Assembly (NCBI RefSeq): GCF_018476525.1
Contig: NZ_JAHCST010000003.1
Location: 1 to 64,000 of the forward strand
Source: Acrocarpospora catenulata
GTDB taxonomy: Bacteria > Actinomycetota > Actinomycetes > Streptosporangiales > Streptosporangiaceae
DNA length: 64,000 nucleotides
Direction: 5' to 3'
Position numbers and translations under genes: made by a program. The first letter of the stretch is position 1. Every line of letters begins with the position of its first letter. This document shows positions 45,230-54,201 of this stretch, one piece after another. Under the pieces are notes generated by a model. The model did no database searches and had not been told where the DNA came from. It saw only the letters and a program-made list of their open reading frames with translations.

Positions 45230-47276
45230 GCGCTCCCAGATCAGCAAGGCCGCACCGGGCGGGGCTCTCCAAGGCCGCGTCGTCTTCACCGCTGACCAGG
45301 TGGCCGCGCTCATGCAGGGCCAGAGCGCCGGCCAGTCGGCCGCGCCGATGGCGCGCCCCGAGGAGTGGTTCCGCTCCCCGTTCGGGCCCGGTATGCCGCT
45401 CACCCCGGCGCCCATCAACACGCCCCGGCCGGACACCGACAGGCCCGAGCCGCGACTGTGGGACTACCCGGTCAGTTGGAACCTGGATACGGGCAGGAAG
45501 CGCCTCGTCCCCTGGCATGTGCTCCGGAGCGCCGGGGATGCCCCGCTGATCCGGCAGTGCATTCAGGTCCGCAAGCGCGGCCTGACCGGTCTCGGGTGGG
45601 ACATCACCATCAACCAGTCCGCCATCGAGGCCGCCCAAGCGGACGGCGCCAGCCGCGCTGACGCTGAAACGACCCTCCGGGAGCGGCTCGGCCCGGACAT
45701 CGCCCGCCTCGTCGAGTTCTGGTCCTGCCCCGACCGGGGGAACGGGTTGGAGCTCGCCGACTGGCTCGGGAGCCTACTGGAAGAGCACCTGGTGCTCGAC
45801 GCCGTTGCCATCTACCCCCGGCAGACCTACGGGGGCGGCCTGTACAGCCTGGAGTTGCTGGACGGGAGCACCATCAAGCCGCTGCTCAACGAACGCGGCG
45901 GCCGACCACTGCCGCCGCACCCCGCGTACCAGCAGATCGTGCACGGCTTCCCGCGCGGGGAGTGGATGGCCGACGCTGGCGAGGATGGCAGCGTGACCGG
46001 ACTGGCGGCCGACCAGCTCGTCTACCGGAAGTACACGACCAGGACGTGGACGCCCTACGGATTTAGCCCTGTAGAGATGGCCCTGGTGGACCTGGACCTG
46101 TACCTGAAACGGCTCGGGTGGATGCGGGACGAGTACACCCCGGGCGTGCAGGCTGAGACGTGGATGCGGATCCCGGCGGCGGTCTCCTGGTCGCCGTCCG
46201 AGCTGCGCGAGTACGAGCGGGCGCTGAACGACGACTTCAGCGTGAACCGGTCGCGGATCCGGTTCACGCCGCCGGGCGCGGAGCCGGACTACGGGTCGGA
46301 TGCCGGGGAGCGGTACAAGCCGGACTACGACCTTCACGTGATCAAGCTCGTGTCGTCGCATTTCGGCGTGACCTTGCCGGAGCTCGGGTTCTCCGAGGCA
46401 AAGGGCCTGGGGTCGAGCGGCTGGAGCGAGGGCCAGGAGGCCGTCCAGCATCGGCAGGGCGTGCTCCCGACCGCGCGCTGGCTGGAAGCGCTGGTGACGG
46501 GCATCAGCCGCCGCTACCTGGGGATGCCGCGGGAGCTCCAGTTCACATTCCTGGGGCTGGAAGATCAGGACGCAGAGGTGGCGGACAGGATCGCCGAGGC
46601 GCGCGTCAAGTCCGGGCGGTTGACCTATAACGAAGGCCGCGACCAGCTCGGCTTGCCCAGGTATGCGATCCCGGAGGCCGACAAGCCCGCCATCGTCACC
46701 GCCTCCGGCCTGTCCTTCCTGGAGGGCTCCCTGGCCATGCGGGAGGCCGGTCGCGAGGCGGCCGAGCGGATGGCCCGCGAGGGTGGACAACCCGGCGGCC
46801 CCAGCGAGCCGAAATCTGGGCGTGACCAGGAAGAACGGCAGGACAAGACGGGGGACGTGGAGAAGGCCGCCGTTCCTGGCTCGGAAGGCTCGATCGGCCC
46901 GTTCCCCGACGAGTACAACCAGCCCCACGTCTACGCCCGAGACATCCACTCGGGCGCCGGAAACTGCGTCTGCGGACGGGCCCTGTCCAACCCCAAGCAC
47001 GTTGAGGCCGCCCCGGGTGTGCCCACTCCCGAGGACAGGGCGAAGGCCGCTGCCGAGCTCGCCGCGTTTCGCCGCTGGGCCCGTAAGCGCGTCGAGCCGG
47101 GCCGGCAGTTCGAGTTCGCAGGGCACCGTGACGTGCTCCTGGCGCTCGCGCCCGACCTCGCCGAGGACGACCGCGTCACTTGGAAGGCGGCGGGCCCTGG
47201 CCCAAAAGCGCGAGCCGTAGGTGGGCCGGTTGGGGCCCCGACGACGCCCTGGCCCATCATTACGTCCCGCTGCTGA
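45213..47276 (+). CDS. Portal protein
   Basis: 687 aa from TTG 45213 (GGGGAGG 6 nt upstream; an earlier frame is open but unsupported). Features: LWDYPVSWNLDTGRKRLVPW, VRKRGLTGLGWDI, the TPYGFSPVEMALVDLDLYLK core, the PELGFSEAKGLGSSGWSEGQ segment and SGRLTYNEGRDQLGLP near the end of the portal body. This is an SPP1/HK97-like portal with a long disordered extension (about residues 515-600) and a C-terminal helix pair. The last 97 bp overlap the MuF gene. Confidence 0.88.
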   Translation: MSRRRRRSQISKAAPGGALQGRVVFTADQVAALMQGQSAGQSAAPMARPEEWFRSPFGPGMPLTPAPINTPRPDTDRPEPRLWDYPVSWNLDTGRKRLVPWHVLRSAGDAPLIRQCIQVRKRGLTGLGWDITINQSAIEAAQADGASRADAETTLRERLGPDIARLVEFWSCPDRGNGLELADWLGSLLEEHLVLDAVAIYPRQTYGGGLYSLELLDGSTIKPLLNERGGRPLPPHPAYQQIVHGFPRGEWMADAGEDGSVTGLAADQLVYRKYTTRTWTPYGFSPVEMALVDLDLYLKRLGWMRDEYTPGVQAETWMRIPAAVSWSPSELREYERALNDDFSVNRSRIRFTPPGAEPDYGSDAGERYKPDYDLHVIKLVSSHFGVTLPELGFSEAKGLGSSGWSEGQEAVQHRQGVLPTARWLEALVTGISRRYLGMPRELQFTFLGLEDQDAEVADRIAEARVKSGRLTYNEGRDQLGLPRYAIPEADKPAIVTASGLSFLEGSLAMREAGREAAERMAREGGQPGGPSEPKSGRDQEERQDKTGDVEKAAVPGSEGSIGPFPDEYNQPHVYARDIHSGAGNCVCGRALSNPKHVEAAPGVPTPEDRAKAAAELAAFRRWARKRVEPGRQFEFAGHRDVLLALAPDLAEDDRVTWKAAGPGPKARAVGGPVGAPTTPWPIITSRC

Positions 47277-48760
47277 TCGAGGCGCTCGGTGGGGCGATCG
47301 ACGCCGACGCGCTGGCTCGGGAGTGGGCGGCATCCCGAGGGCTGAAGGCAGCTCCGGACGTACTGGCCTGGCTGGACCGGGTCCCTATCATCGGCGCCAT
47401 CACCCGGGCCCTGCGGCGTGTCCTGGAGCCGCTCTGGTCCGAGGCCTGGCACGTCGGCGTCGTCGCCGCCCAAGACGCCATCGCGCCAAGGGCCACCAAC
47501 GTGGCCGTCGACTGGGGCGCCTGGGAACCCGGCGACGCCGAGGCGGCCCAGCGGCTCTACTCGGGGGCGCGTGGCCTGCAAGACCTGCTCGACCGCGACG
47601 GCATCACCACCATCAAGTCCATTGCCGCGAACCGCATGAACGACCTCGCCGGCGAATTGGAGGAGGCCGTCGCCGAGGGCTGGTCGGCCGACAAGCTCGC
47701 CGACCGGATCCGGGACATGCTACGTCGGCCCGACCGCGCCGAGATGATCGCCACAACGGAGATCGCCCGTGTCATCTCCACCGCCTCGCTGGAGCGCTAC
47801 CAGGCGGCCGGGATCGAGTACGTGGCCTGGGACACGGCCTACGACCGGGACGTCTGCAAGACCTGCCGAGAGAACGAAGACGCGGGCCCGATCCGGATCG
47901 GCCAGCTCTTCCCGGGCGGCCGGATCGCGCCGCCACAGCATCCGCACTGCCGGTGCGCACCGCAGCCGGTGATGGACGGTCCGGACCTGGAGAAGCGCGC
48001 GGCGTGGGATCCGGCCAAGCACCCGCGCGGGCCGAACGGCCGCTTCATCGGCCGCACCGCGTTCGCCAACGCCGCGGAGAAAGAGCTCGGCAACAAGGTC
48101 CTGGCCCAGAAGCCGCGCCGGTTCACCGACGCCCAGGCAACCAGCTGGCTGAAGGACCACAAGCCGCACCTCACCCACCAGCAGCGCTCGGCGGTCGAAC
48201 GGTACACCGGCGACTCCTTCGTGGAGACCAACCGAGAACTACGCGCCGGGAAGACATCCGCGGCAGACGTGGCCACCCTCGACGGCGCGATGCGGCCAAT
48301 CAGCGAGGCGATGATCCTCACCCGGGTCGTCCAGCCGGACGCGTTCGGCTACCGCAAGCCCGGCGATGTGAAGGGCCTGGTCGGCCGGAAGATCTCGGAC
48401 CGGGCGTACATGTCCACGGCGGCGGGCTCGCCGTACGCGGGCGGTCTGGGCGGGGTGACGATGCACCTGGTCGTCCCCGAAGGCACCCCGGCTCTGCCGC
48501 TGGCCGCCCTATCGGAGAACGAGCACGAGCGGGAGATCCTGCTCGGGCGAGACCTGGAGATGGTCGTCGCCAAGGTGACGCCGAACGACCGGTACGGCGT
48601 GGATATGTTCGTCATCGTCCTGCCGAAGACCACGGAGAAGGCGGCCAAGGCGGACCCGCGCCTCAGCGACGCCGAGTTCACCGACGTGGGCGAAGCGCCC
48701 GCGTTCCTCCTCGACCCCGAGGTGGTCGAGTTCCTGTTCGGACAAGGAGCAGCAGCATGA
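47180..48760 (+). CDS. MuF head protein fused to an ADP-ribosyltransferase domain
   Basis: 526 aa from TTG 47180. Residues ~10-270 form a phage head morphogenesis (MuF/SPP1 gp7-like) domain ending with a TAYDRDVCKTCRENEDAGPI ... PPQHPHCRCA motif. Residues ~310-500 have all signatures of an ADP-ribosyltransferase: YTGDSFVETNRELR, R382 in LTRVV, the STS-like S412-T413-A414 (DRAYMSTA), a MHLVVPEGTPALPL strand, and E450-R451-E452 as the catalytic ExE motif. MuF proteins are carried in the capsid, so the toxin-like domain could be delivered with the DNA. It overlaps the portal gene by 97 bp. Confidence 0.85.
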   Translation: MEGGGPWPKSASRRWAGWGPDDALAHHYVPLLIEALGGAIDADALAREWAASRGLKAAPDVLAWLDRVPIIGAITRALRRVLEPLWSEAWHVGVVAAQDAIAPRATNVAVDWGAWEPGDAEAAQRLYSGARGLQDLLDRDGITTIKSIAANRMNDLAGELEEAVAEGWSADKLADRIRDMLRRPDRAEMIATTEIARVISTASLERYQAAGIEYVAWDTAYDRDVCKTCRENEDAGPIRIGQLFPGGRIAPPQHPHCRCAPQPVMDGPDLEKRAAWDPAKHPRGPNGRFIGRTAFANAAEKELGNKVLAQKPRRFTDAQATSWLKDHKPHLTHQQRSAVERYTGDSFVETNRELRAGKTSAADVATLDGAMRPISEAMILTRVVQPDAFGYRKPGDVKGLVGRKISDRAYMSTAAGSPYAGGLGGVTMHLVVPEGTPALPLAALSENEHEREILLGRDLEMVVAKVTPNDRYGVDMFVIVLPKTTEKAAKADPRLSDAEFTDVGEAPAFLLDPEVVEFLFGQGAAA

Positions 48761-50241
48761 CCATCACGCACGCCTACGCGGCCGACATCACGAAGTTCGA
48801 GCGGGACGCCGATGGCGCGCTCATCGTGTACGGCAAGGCCACTGGGCCCCAGCTCGACCTGGACGCCCAGATCTGCGACCCGGAGTGGCTGAAGAAGGCC
48901 ATGCCCGCGTGGATGGAGTTCGGCAACATCCGGGAGATGCACGGCCCCATCGCGGCCGGCGTCGGTATCGAGCTGGAGGCCAAGGGCGACGACTGGTGGC
49001 TGAAGTCCAAGTGCGTGGACCCCGGCACCGCCCGCAAGATCGAGCAGGGTGTGCTGAAGGGCTACAGCATCGGCATCAAGGGCCCGAAGGTCGTAAAGGA
49101 TGCCGCCGCCCCGGGCGGTCGTATCGTCGGCGGGATCGTCGCGGAGACCTCGTACGTGGATCGGCCGTGCAACCCGACCGCGACTCTGATGATCGCGAAG
49201 ATGGCGGGTTCGGGGCAGCTGGCGCCCGTGGACCTTGATGGCGAGCCGATCGTCCAAGACCAATCGAAGGCAGACGATACGGCAGACGATGCTGCGGGCA
49301 CCGTGGCCGGGTTCGACCGGGACCGCGCGGAGCGCCTGCTCAAGGCCGTCTCCGCCGACGGGACTATCGACGAGCAGCCGGACATCGACGGCGCCGTCCA
49401 GGCGATCGCTCTGATCGCTGGCCTGATCCAGGCTGAGGCTGCCGAGCTAGCCGCAGGCTGCTACGGGGAGACATGGGACATCAGCCTGCTGCTGCGCGCA
49501 GTGGAGGTTCTGAAGCTCTTCGTCGAGCGCGAGCGTGCAGGGGCCACGTCAGCCGCCACCGCTGGGACTGTGACCGCAGACGTCGACCTGGCCGCGGTCC
49601 CGGACCTCACCAAGACTGCGGGCGGGGGCGTGACCCTGGAAGGCCTGGCCGCCACCGTCGACAAGCTCACCGAACTGGTGAAGCGCGCCTTCTCGCAGGC
49701 CGAGCGTGACGACGCGGCCGACGACGGGACCGCGATGCCTGACGGGTCATTCCCCATCGTCAACCGCGCCGACCTGGAGAACGCGATCCGCTCGGCCGGC
49801 CGGGCCAAGAATCCGGCGGCGGCCCGGCGGCACATCATCGCCCGCGCCCGCGCGCTGGAAGCCGCCGATCTGATCCCCGGCGACTGGACGAAAGCCGCCG
49901 ACCCGGACACAACCACGACCACCGAGACTCCGGTCTCGAAGGACGAGCTTGCCGAGCTTGCCGAGCTCGTGAAAAACGCCGTAGCAGAGGCCACGAAGCC
50001 GCTGGAGGAGAGTCTGAAGACGCGGGACGACCGCGTGAAGGCGCTCGAAGTGGAGCTGGCGAAGGTCAAGGCGCAGCCGATTCCAGGCGGCCCGGTCATC
50101 ACCCGGACCGCTATCACCACACCCCCGTCAGGCGAGGCCGACAACAAGGCCGCCTACTACCGGCACCTGGCTGGCCAGGTCAACGACCAGGCGGCCAAGG
50201 CGGGTTATCTGAAGCTCGCCGCCGAAGCCGAGCGCGGGTAA
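48757..50241 (+). CDS. Capsid maturation protease with scaffold-like C-terminus
   Basis: 494 aa from ATG 48757 (AAGGAG 7 nt upstream). The N-terminal ~150 residues are a prohead-protease-like domain (GALIVYGKATGPQLDLDAQI, MEFGNIREMHGPIAAGVGIE, VLKGYSIGIKGPKVV, VAETSYVDRPCNP). The ~200-residue middle is unassigned. The C-terminus has a long coiled coil (AELAELVKNAVAEATKPLEE and on), as expected of a fused scaffold. It precedes the major capsid gene. Confidence 0.75.
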   Translation: MTITHAYAADITKFERDADGALIVYGKATGPQLDLDAQICDPEWLKKAMPAWMEFGNIREMHGPIAAGVGIELEAKGDDWWLKSKCVDPGTARKIEQGVLKGYSIGIKGPKVVKDAAAPGGRIVGGIVAETSYVDRPCNPTATLMIAKMAGSGQLAPVDLDGEPIVQDQSKADDTADDAAGTVAGFDRDRAERLLKAVSADGTIDEQPDIDGAVQAIALIAGLIQAEAAELAAGCYGETWDISLLLRAVEVLKLFVERERAGATSAATAGTVTADVDLAAVPDLTKTAGGGVTLEGLAATVDKLTELVKRAFSQAERDDAADDGTAMPDGSFPIVNRADLENAIRSAGRAKNPAAARRHIIARARALEAADLIPGDWTKAADPDTTTTTETPVSKDELAELAELVKNAVAEATKPLEESLKTRDDRVKALEVELAKVKAQPIPGGPVITRTAITTPPSGEADNKAAYYRHLAGQVNDQAAKAGYLKLAAEAERG

Positions 50242-50261
50242 CCCTTCGTCAAGGAGACACG

Positions 50262-51929
50262 ATGCCGTACGCAGTTCCCACCCCGTCGGAGATGTTCTCC
50301 GACTCCGCCTCGGGGCGTGACGTCGCCGAGCGTTTCGAGACCTACAAGACCGTCCTGTCGTCGCAGCACCGCAAGGCACTGGCAGGCGGCGAGGTGTTCC
50401 AGCCTGGCCTGGGGATCGTCGCGGACGCGGGCCATCAGGCTGAGCTGGTCGCCGCCCGCGTGGAGGCCATCACCAAGGGCCTGTCACCTGACGCGCTCGC
50501 CTCCATCCAGGGTGAGCTGGACCAGCTCAAGGCCGTCAGCGCGGACCTCGGCAAGGACTGGACGCTGACCAACCCCAACTCCACGGGGCTGGTCCCCTAC
50601 GACCTGGAGGCGCCCGCGAAGCTGCTGGTGCCGCGCGCGACACCGCTGCGGAACACGATCGCGCGCAGCAAGGGGCAGGGCACCGCGAAGCAGTTCAAGC
50701 GCATCCTCGGCTGGTCCAACAGTGGGACCGGCGGTGTGGCCGACCAGATGGCGTTCATGGACTCCGGCAGCATCTCCACGGGGTTCGGTCCGATCAACCT
50801 GCGCCGCGGCGCGAAGATCTCCTACGCGTCCGACTCCAAGAGCGTCGCCTACGTCGAACAGGGCCTGTCCGACTCGGTGATCTGGAAGGCGCAGTTCGCG
50901 GGGCAGGGCTTCCAGGACATCCGGTCCCTGTCGCAGACCGCTCTGCTATGGGCGACCATGGGCGCGGAGGAGCGCGGCATCCTGCTCGGCCGCGGCGCCT
51001 CCGGCAACGGATACGCGGGCGCCATCAGCGCGCCGGTCATCTCGATCGCGTCGTCCGCGTCCGGCGGGGCTGTCGCGGCGGGCACCTACTACGTGAAGGT
51101 CACCGCTCGGGGTGGTGGCGGTGAGTCCGTGGTGTCCAACGAGGTCAACACTGGCGCCCTGTCCGGCGGCGCCAACCAGTTCACGGTGACGGTCGCGACC
51201 GAGCCGACCGGTGCGCTCGGCTACAACCTCTACGTGGGCACCGCCTCCAACGGGGAGACGTTCGTCACGAGCTTCGCCGGGAACACGATCACCGTTCTGG
51301 TCACTCCGGCGACGGGCGGCGCGGCAATGCCCGTCGCGGACTCCAGTGCGAACGCCAACGGCTACGACGGGTTCCTCACCGTCCAGGCGGGCGCGGACTC
51401 CGGCTACTTCAAGCGGCACAACGCGTCCATCGCCTCGACCGGGGACGAGTTCCTTCAGGCGGCGTTCATCGGCATGTACGGCGCGAACGCGGTTGGCACG
51501 GCCGACCGGCGCCTGGCCGACCCCGATGAGGTGTGGCTGGACGGGCAGATCCGCAAGGTGCTGGGCGACTACCTGAAGAAGACCGCCGCTAGCACGGCGT
51601 ACCGGATCGCGCTCACCGAGAGCGACGCCACGGGCGGCGCGACCGTCGGCTCGGTGGTCAACGCGGTCGCCAACCAGGTCACCGGCAAGATGGTGGACCT
51701 GAACGTGCACCCGTACATGCCGATCGGGTGCGTGCTGATCCGCTCCAAGACCCTGCCGGTGCCCGACTCTGAAGTCAGCAACACCACCGAGGTGGTCAAC
51801 GTGCAGGACTACATGGCTGTGGATTGGCCGGTGATCCAGTACACGTACGACTCCAGCACGTACATGTACGGCACGCTCGTGCACTACGCGCCGGGCTGGT
51901 CCGGCCTCATCGTCGGCGTCCTCCCGTAG
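50262..51929 (+). CDS. Major capsid protein with Ig-like insertion
   Basis: 555 aa. N-terminal helix-rich delta-like region (about 1-110), then an HK97-type core (TPLRNTIARSKGQGTAKQFK ... RRGAKISYASDSKSVAYVEQ, SLSQTALLWATMGAEERGIL) and C-terminal core (FLQAAFIGMYGANAV, LIRSKTLPVPDSEVSNTTEV). Residues ~256-360 are a beta-sandwich insert (AAGTYYVKVTARGGGGESVV ... LGYNLYVGTASNGETFVTSF) resembling fibronectin-III/Ig-like domains, probably displayed on the capsid surface. AAGGAG 7 nt before ATG 50262; strong terminator after the stop. Confidence 0.85.
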   Translation: MPYAVPTPSEMFSDSASGRDVAERFETYKTVLSSQHRKALAGGEVFQPGLGIVADAGHQAELVAARVEAITKGLSPDALASIQGELDQLKAVSADLGKDWTLTNPNSTGLVPYDLEAPAKLLVPRATPLRNTIARSKGQGTAKQFKRILGWSNSGTGGVADQMAFMDSGSISTGFGPINLRRGAKISYASDSKSVAYVEQGLSDSVIWKAQFAGQGFQDIRSLSQTALLWATMGAEERGILLGRGASGNGYAGAISAPVISIASSASGGAVAAGTYYVKVTARGGGGESVVSNEVNTGALSGGANQFTVTVATEPTGALGYNLYVGTASNGETFVTSFAGNTITVLVTPATGGAAMPVADSSANANGYDGFLTVQAGADSGYFKRHNASIASTGDEFLQAAFIGMYGANAVGTADRRLADPDEVWLDGQIRKVLGDYLKKTAASTAYRIALTESDATGGATVGSVVNAVANQVTGKMVDLNVHPYMPIGCVLIRSKTLPVPDSEVSNTTEVVNVQDYMAVDWPVIQYTYDSSTYMYGTLVHYAPGWSGLIVGVLP

Positions 51930-51950
51930 CAGCCGCCCCGCCATCCACGT

Positions 51951-51988
51951 GGTGAGGCCCCGCGCACCTCGCCGCTCGGGGCCTCACC
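51951..51988. terminator. Perfect 11-bp terminator after the major capsid gene
   Basis: GGTGAGGCCCC (51951-51961) pairs with GGGGCCTCACC (51978-51988) around 16 nt. It probably boosts or uncouples capsid expression relative to downstream tail genes. Confidence 0.7.
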
Positions 51989-52009
51989 CATACCCGCGAA
52001 AGGATCACC

Positions 52010-52276
52010 ATGCAGCCGACCATCGGCCGAATCGTCCACTACACCCTGAACGCAGGGGACGCCCAGATCATCGAGTCTCGGCGCGCGCAAAGCGACCGCG
52101 TCGGCAACCATGTCGAGGCGGGGCAGGTGTACCCGGCGCTCGTGGTTCGCGTCTTCGACCCGTCCGCCCCCACCGTGAACCTTCAGGTCTACCTCGACGG
52201 CGACGACTCCTACTGGGCCACGTCGCGGACCGAGGGGGACACTCCTGGCTCGTGGTCCTGGCCTCCGAGGGTCTGA
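52010..52276 (+). CDS. Small structural-region protein
   Basis: 88 aa; AAAGGA before ATG 52010. PTIGRIVHYTLNAGD ... VNLQVYLDG ... PGSWSWPPRV is a pattern seen in small proteins after capsid genes in actinophages. The next gene starts with a similar IVHYVSYG segment, so the two may be related. Function unknown. Confidence 0.55.
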   Translation: MQPTIGRIVHYTLNAGDAQIIESRRAQSDRVGNHVEAGQVYPALVVRVFDPSAPTVNLQVYLDGDDSYWATSRTEGDTPGSWSWPPRV

Positions 52277-52278
52277 CC

Positions 52279-52605
52279 ATGGAAGAGCGCCCCCCCGCCG
52301 TGGCGGACATCGTCCACTACGTCAGCTACGGCACGCCCGGAGGCGAGCACCCGAGTACCTGCCGGGCCGCAATCATCACTGCCACACCGGACCCAGACGG
52401 CAGCGTCGTCGACCTGTGCGTGCTCAACCCGACAGGTCAGTTCTTCAACCAGGGAGTCGAACTCCACAAGGGTGGCGAGACGCTGGGCGACCTGGAATGC
52501 CCCAACCGGGCGCAGCACGGCAGCCCGTTCCGGTACTGCGGGTGCGGGTGGATGGAGTCCCATCTCATGGGCGGCACGTGGCACCGGCGGGAGGACTGCT
52601 CGTGA
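52279..52605 (+). CDS. Small structural-region protein, related to its upstream neighbour
   Basis: 108 aa from ATG 52279. ADIVHYVSYGTPGGEH ... CRAAIIT ... DLCVLNPTGQFFNQGVELH ... GGTWHRREDC repeats the layout of the 52010 product with added cysteines, and the centre holds a further CGCG cluster. Function unknown. Confidence 0.55.
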   Translation: MEERPPAVADIVHYVSYGTPGGEHPSTCRAAIITATPDPDGSVVDLCVLNPTGQFFNQGVELHKGGETLGDLECPNRAQHGSPFRYCGCGWMESHLMGGTWHRREDCS

Positions 52606-52850
52606 AGGTCGTTGCCCCCGCCCGCGCGTGCGTCGAGGTGGACGGGCTGTCCGGCCGCCGCTACCGCGCCCGTGACGGCATCTACGAGATGAGCCCCCGC
52701 GACGGGAAGGCGTTCGTCGCCGCTGGCGGGTTCGTTCCGTCGCTGTCCGGAGCCACCTCCCGCGCCACCGGCTACCGGTGCTCGTGCGGGTTCGGTTCGT
52801 TCTTCACCACCTGCTCCCGCTGTGGCGGGACCTGCACGAAGGAGCCGTGA
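52602..52850 (+). CDS. Small protein with C-terminal zinc ribbon
   Basis: 82 aa from GTG 52602. N-terminal beta segment (VEVDGLSGRRYRARDGIYEM) and a C-terminal four-cysteine cluster (YRCSCGFGSFFTTCSRCGGT). It lies among head-tail genes and may bind zinc. Function unknown. Confidence 0.55.
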   Translation: MKVVAPARACVEVDGLSGRRYRARDGIYEMSPRDGKAFVAAGGFVPSLSGATSRATGYRCSCGFGSFFTTCSRCGGTCTKEP

Positions 52851-53332
52851 TGCCCCCGAGGAAGAGGAAGCCCGCACCCCTACCTCCTGTGCCTGGCGTC
52901 GAGGAGAACCCGCCCGAACTGTGCGGGACCTGCTTCCCCGCAGGGCTGGATAGCCAGCCCGAAGGGGCGACCGTCATCTCCTGTGCCCACGGCGCATGGC
53001 GAGTCGAGGACTTGGTCAAGCAGGAGCCCAAGGAGCCGCCGCCCGACAACCCGGAGAAGACCGAGGGCAGCGAGAGCCGGGGAGACAACGCCGAGCATCC
53101 GTGCCCCGAGCATTTCCCGGCAGGGTTCACCAAGGGGGTGTTCAGCGCCTGCTGCGAGCACGGCCTGTGGTACGCCCCGGCCGAGCTGCCCGCCGACGGG
53201 AGCGGCGAGCGCGTGTCGCCTGGCACTGGTGAGGTGATGGTCGCGGTCGAGGGCGACGAGCTGGTGGGCGACGGCTCCGGCACGACGTTCCCGCCGGCCC
53301 ACTCGGACGGTAAGGGCGACGGCGGCCAGTGA
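52850..53332 (+). CDS. Cys-rich disordered protein in head-tail region
   Basis: 160 aa. Two short Cys-containing repeats (CGTCFPAGLDSQPEGATVIS ... CAHGAWRVE and CPEHFPAGFTKGVFSACCEH followed by GLWYAPAE) are separated by an acidic Pro/Glu-rich linker. This indicates an internal duplication of a small metal-binding unit. ATG 52850 overlaps the previous stop. Confidence 0.5.
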   Translation: MPPRKRKPAPLPPVPGVEENPPELCGTCFPAGLDSQPEGATVISCAHGAWRVEDLVKQEPKEPPPDNPEKTEGSESRGDNAEHPCPEHFPAGFTKGVFSACCEHGLWYAPAELPADGSGERVSPGTGEVMVAVEGDELVGDGSGTTFPPAHSDGKGDGGQ

Positions 53333-54201
53333 GCCAGCTGGTCAGGCCGTACGTCACGAACGCCGAGTTCCGGTCCAGCCCGACGTGGCTGGACACGGAG
53401 AACCTCGTCGTCGGCGGTGACACGGTCGCCCAGGACGCCGAGCTCGCCAACACCCTGCTCAAAGCCAGCGCGTGGGCGACCGGGGTGTGCAACCAGAGGT
53501 TGGACGCCCACCAGGTGCTGGAGCGGATGCGCGTCACCCCCGACCAGTACGGCCGGGTCAGCATCCACGCCGCGGTGAAGCCGGTGCGCAAGGAAGCCGT
53601 GACGGCGTTCTCGTACGGCCAGCCGGGCAGCATGACCCCGCTGACGGACTTGTCGGCGGTGTGGGTCGAGGACGACGTGCAGATCCTCGTGCAGCTCGGC
53701 GGCCCCGGGAACTTCGGGCCCGCTTTGGAGTTCGGCCCCCCGCGCGGCCAGGTCGAGACGTTCGTCCAGCTCGGCTACGTCGGTGGGTGGACATCCACCA
53801 CCCTGGCCGGGTCGAGCAGCTCGGGCGCGGCCTCCATCACCGTGGCCGACCCGGTCGGCATCTACCCCGGCGACGTCCTCCGCATCTGGGACCCGGGCGA
53901 CGAGGAGGCCGTCCAGGTCGGCCCCAGCTACACCCCTGGCAACCCCACGGTCCCCCTGGTGGGCGCCACCGGCGCAGCGCACGGACCCGGCGCGGGGGTC
54001 AGCGCCATGCCTGCCGACGTCCACCAGGCGGTCATCTGCCGCGCCGTCTCCATGCTGCTGCGGTCCGAGACCGGCGGCGCCGGCGACTACCTGGAAGCGC
54101 CGTATGGGCCGACCGCCGCCACCGGCCCGGGGCGGTCGAAGGCCATGGAGTTGGTCGCGGAGGCCAAGCATCTGCTCAGGCCGTACAGGCGGGTCCGGTG
54201 A
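53329..54201 (+). CDS. Head-tail connector (adaptor) protein
   Basis: 290 aa. The helical N- and C-terminal parts (RPYVTNAEFRSSPTWLDTEN, ELANTLLKASAWATGVCNQR, DVHQAVICRAVSMLLRS) are typical of adaptor proteins that dock on the portal. Between them is a beta-rich region (TLAGSSSSGAASITVADPVG, YPGDVLRIWDPGDEEAVQVG) resembling a small surface domain. GTG 53329 overlaps the previous stop. Confidence 0.6.
   Translation: MSQLVRPYVTNAEFRSSPTWLDTENLVVGGDTVAQDAELANTLLKASAWATGVCNQRLDAHQVLERMRVTPDQYGRVSIHAAVKPVRKEAVTAFSYGQPGSMTPLTDLSAVWVEDDVQILVQLGGPGNFGPALEFGPPRGQVETFVQLGYVGGWTSTTLAGSSSSGAASITVADPVGIYPGDVLRIWDPGDEEAVQVGPSYTPGNPTVPLVGATGAAHGPGAGVSAMPADVHQAVICRAVSMLLRSETGGAGDYLEAPYGPTAATGPGRSKAMELVAEAKHLLRPYRRVR

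Noticed and set aside
47180-47276. Possible frameshift joining portal and MuF genes
   Set aside because: Both frames can be read as separate genes with a 97-bp overlap and a plausible TTG start; no homology passes clearly from one frame to the other.
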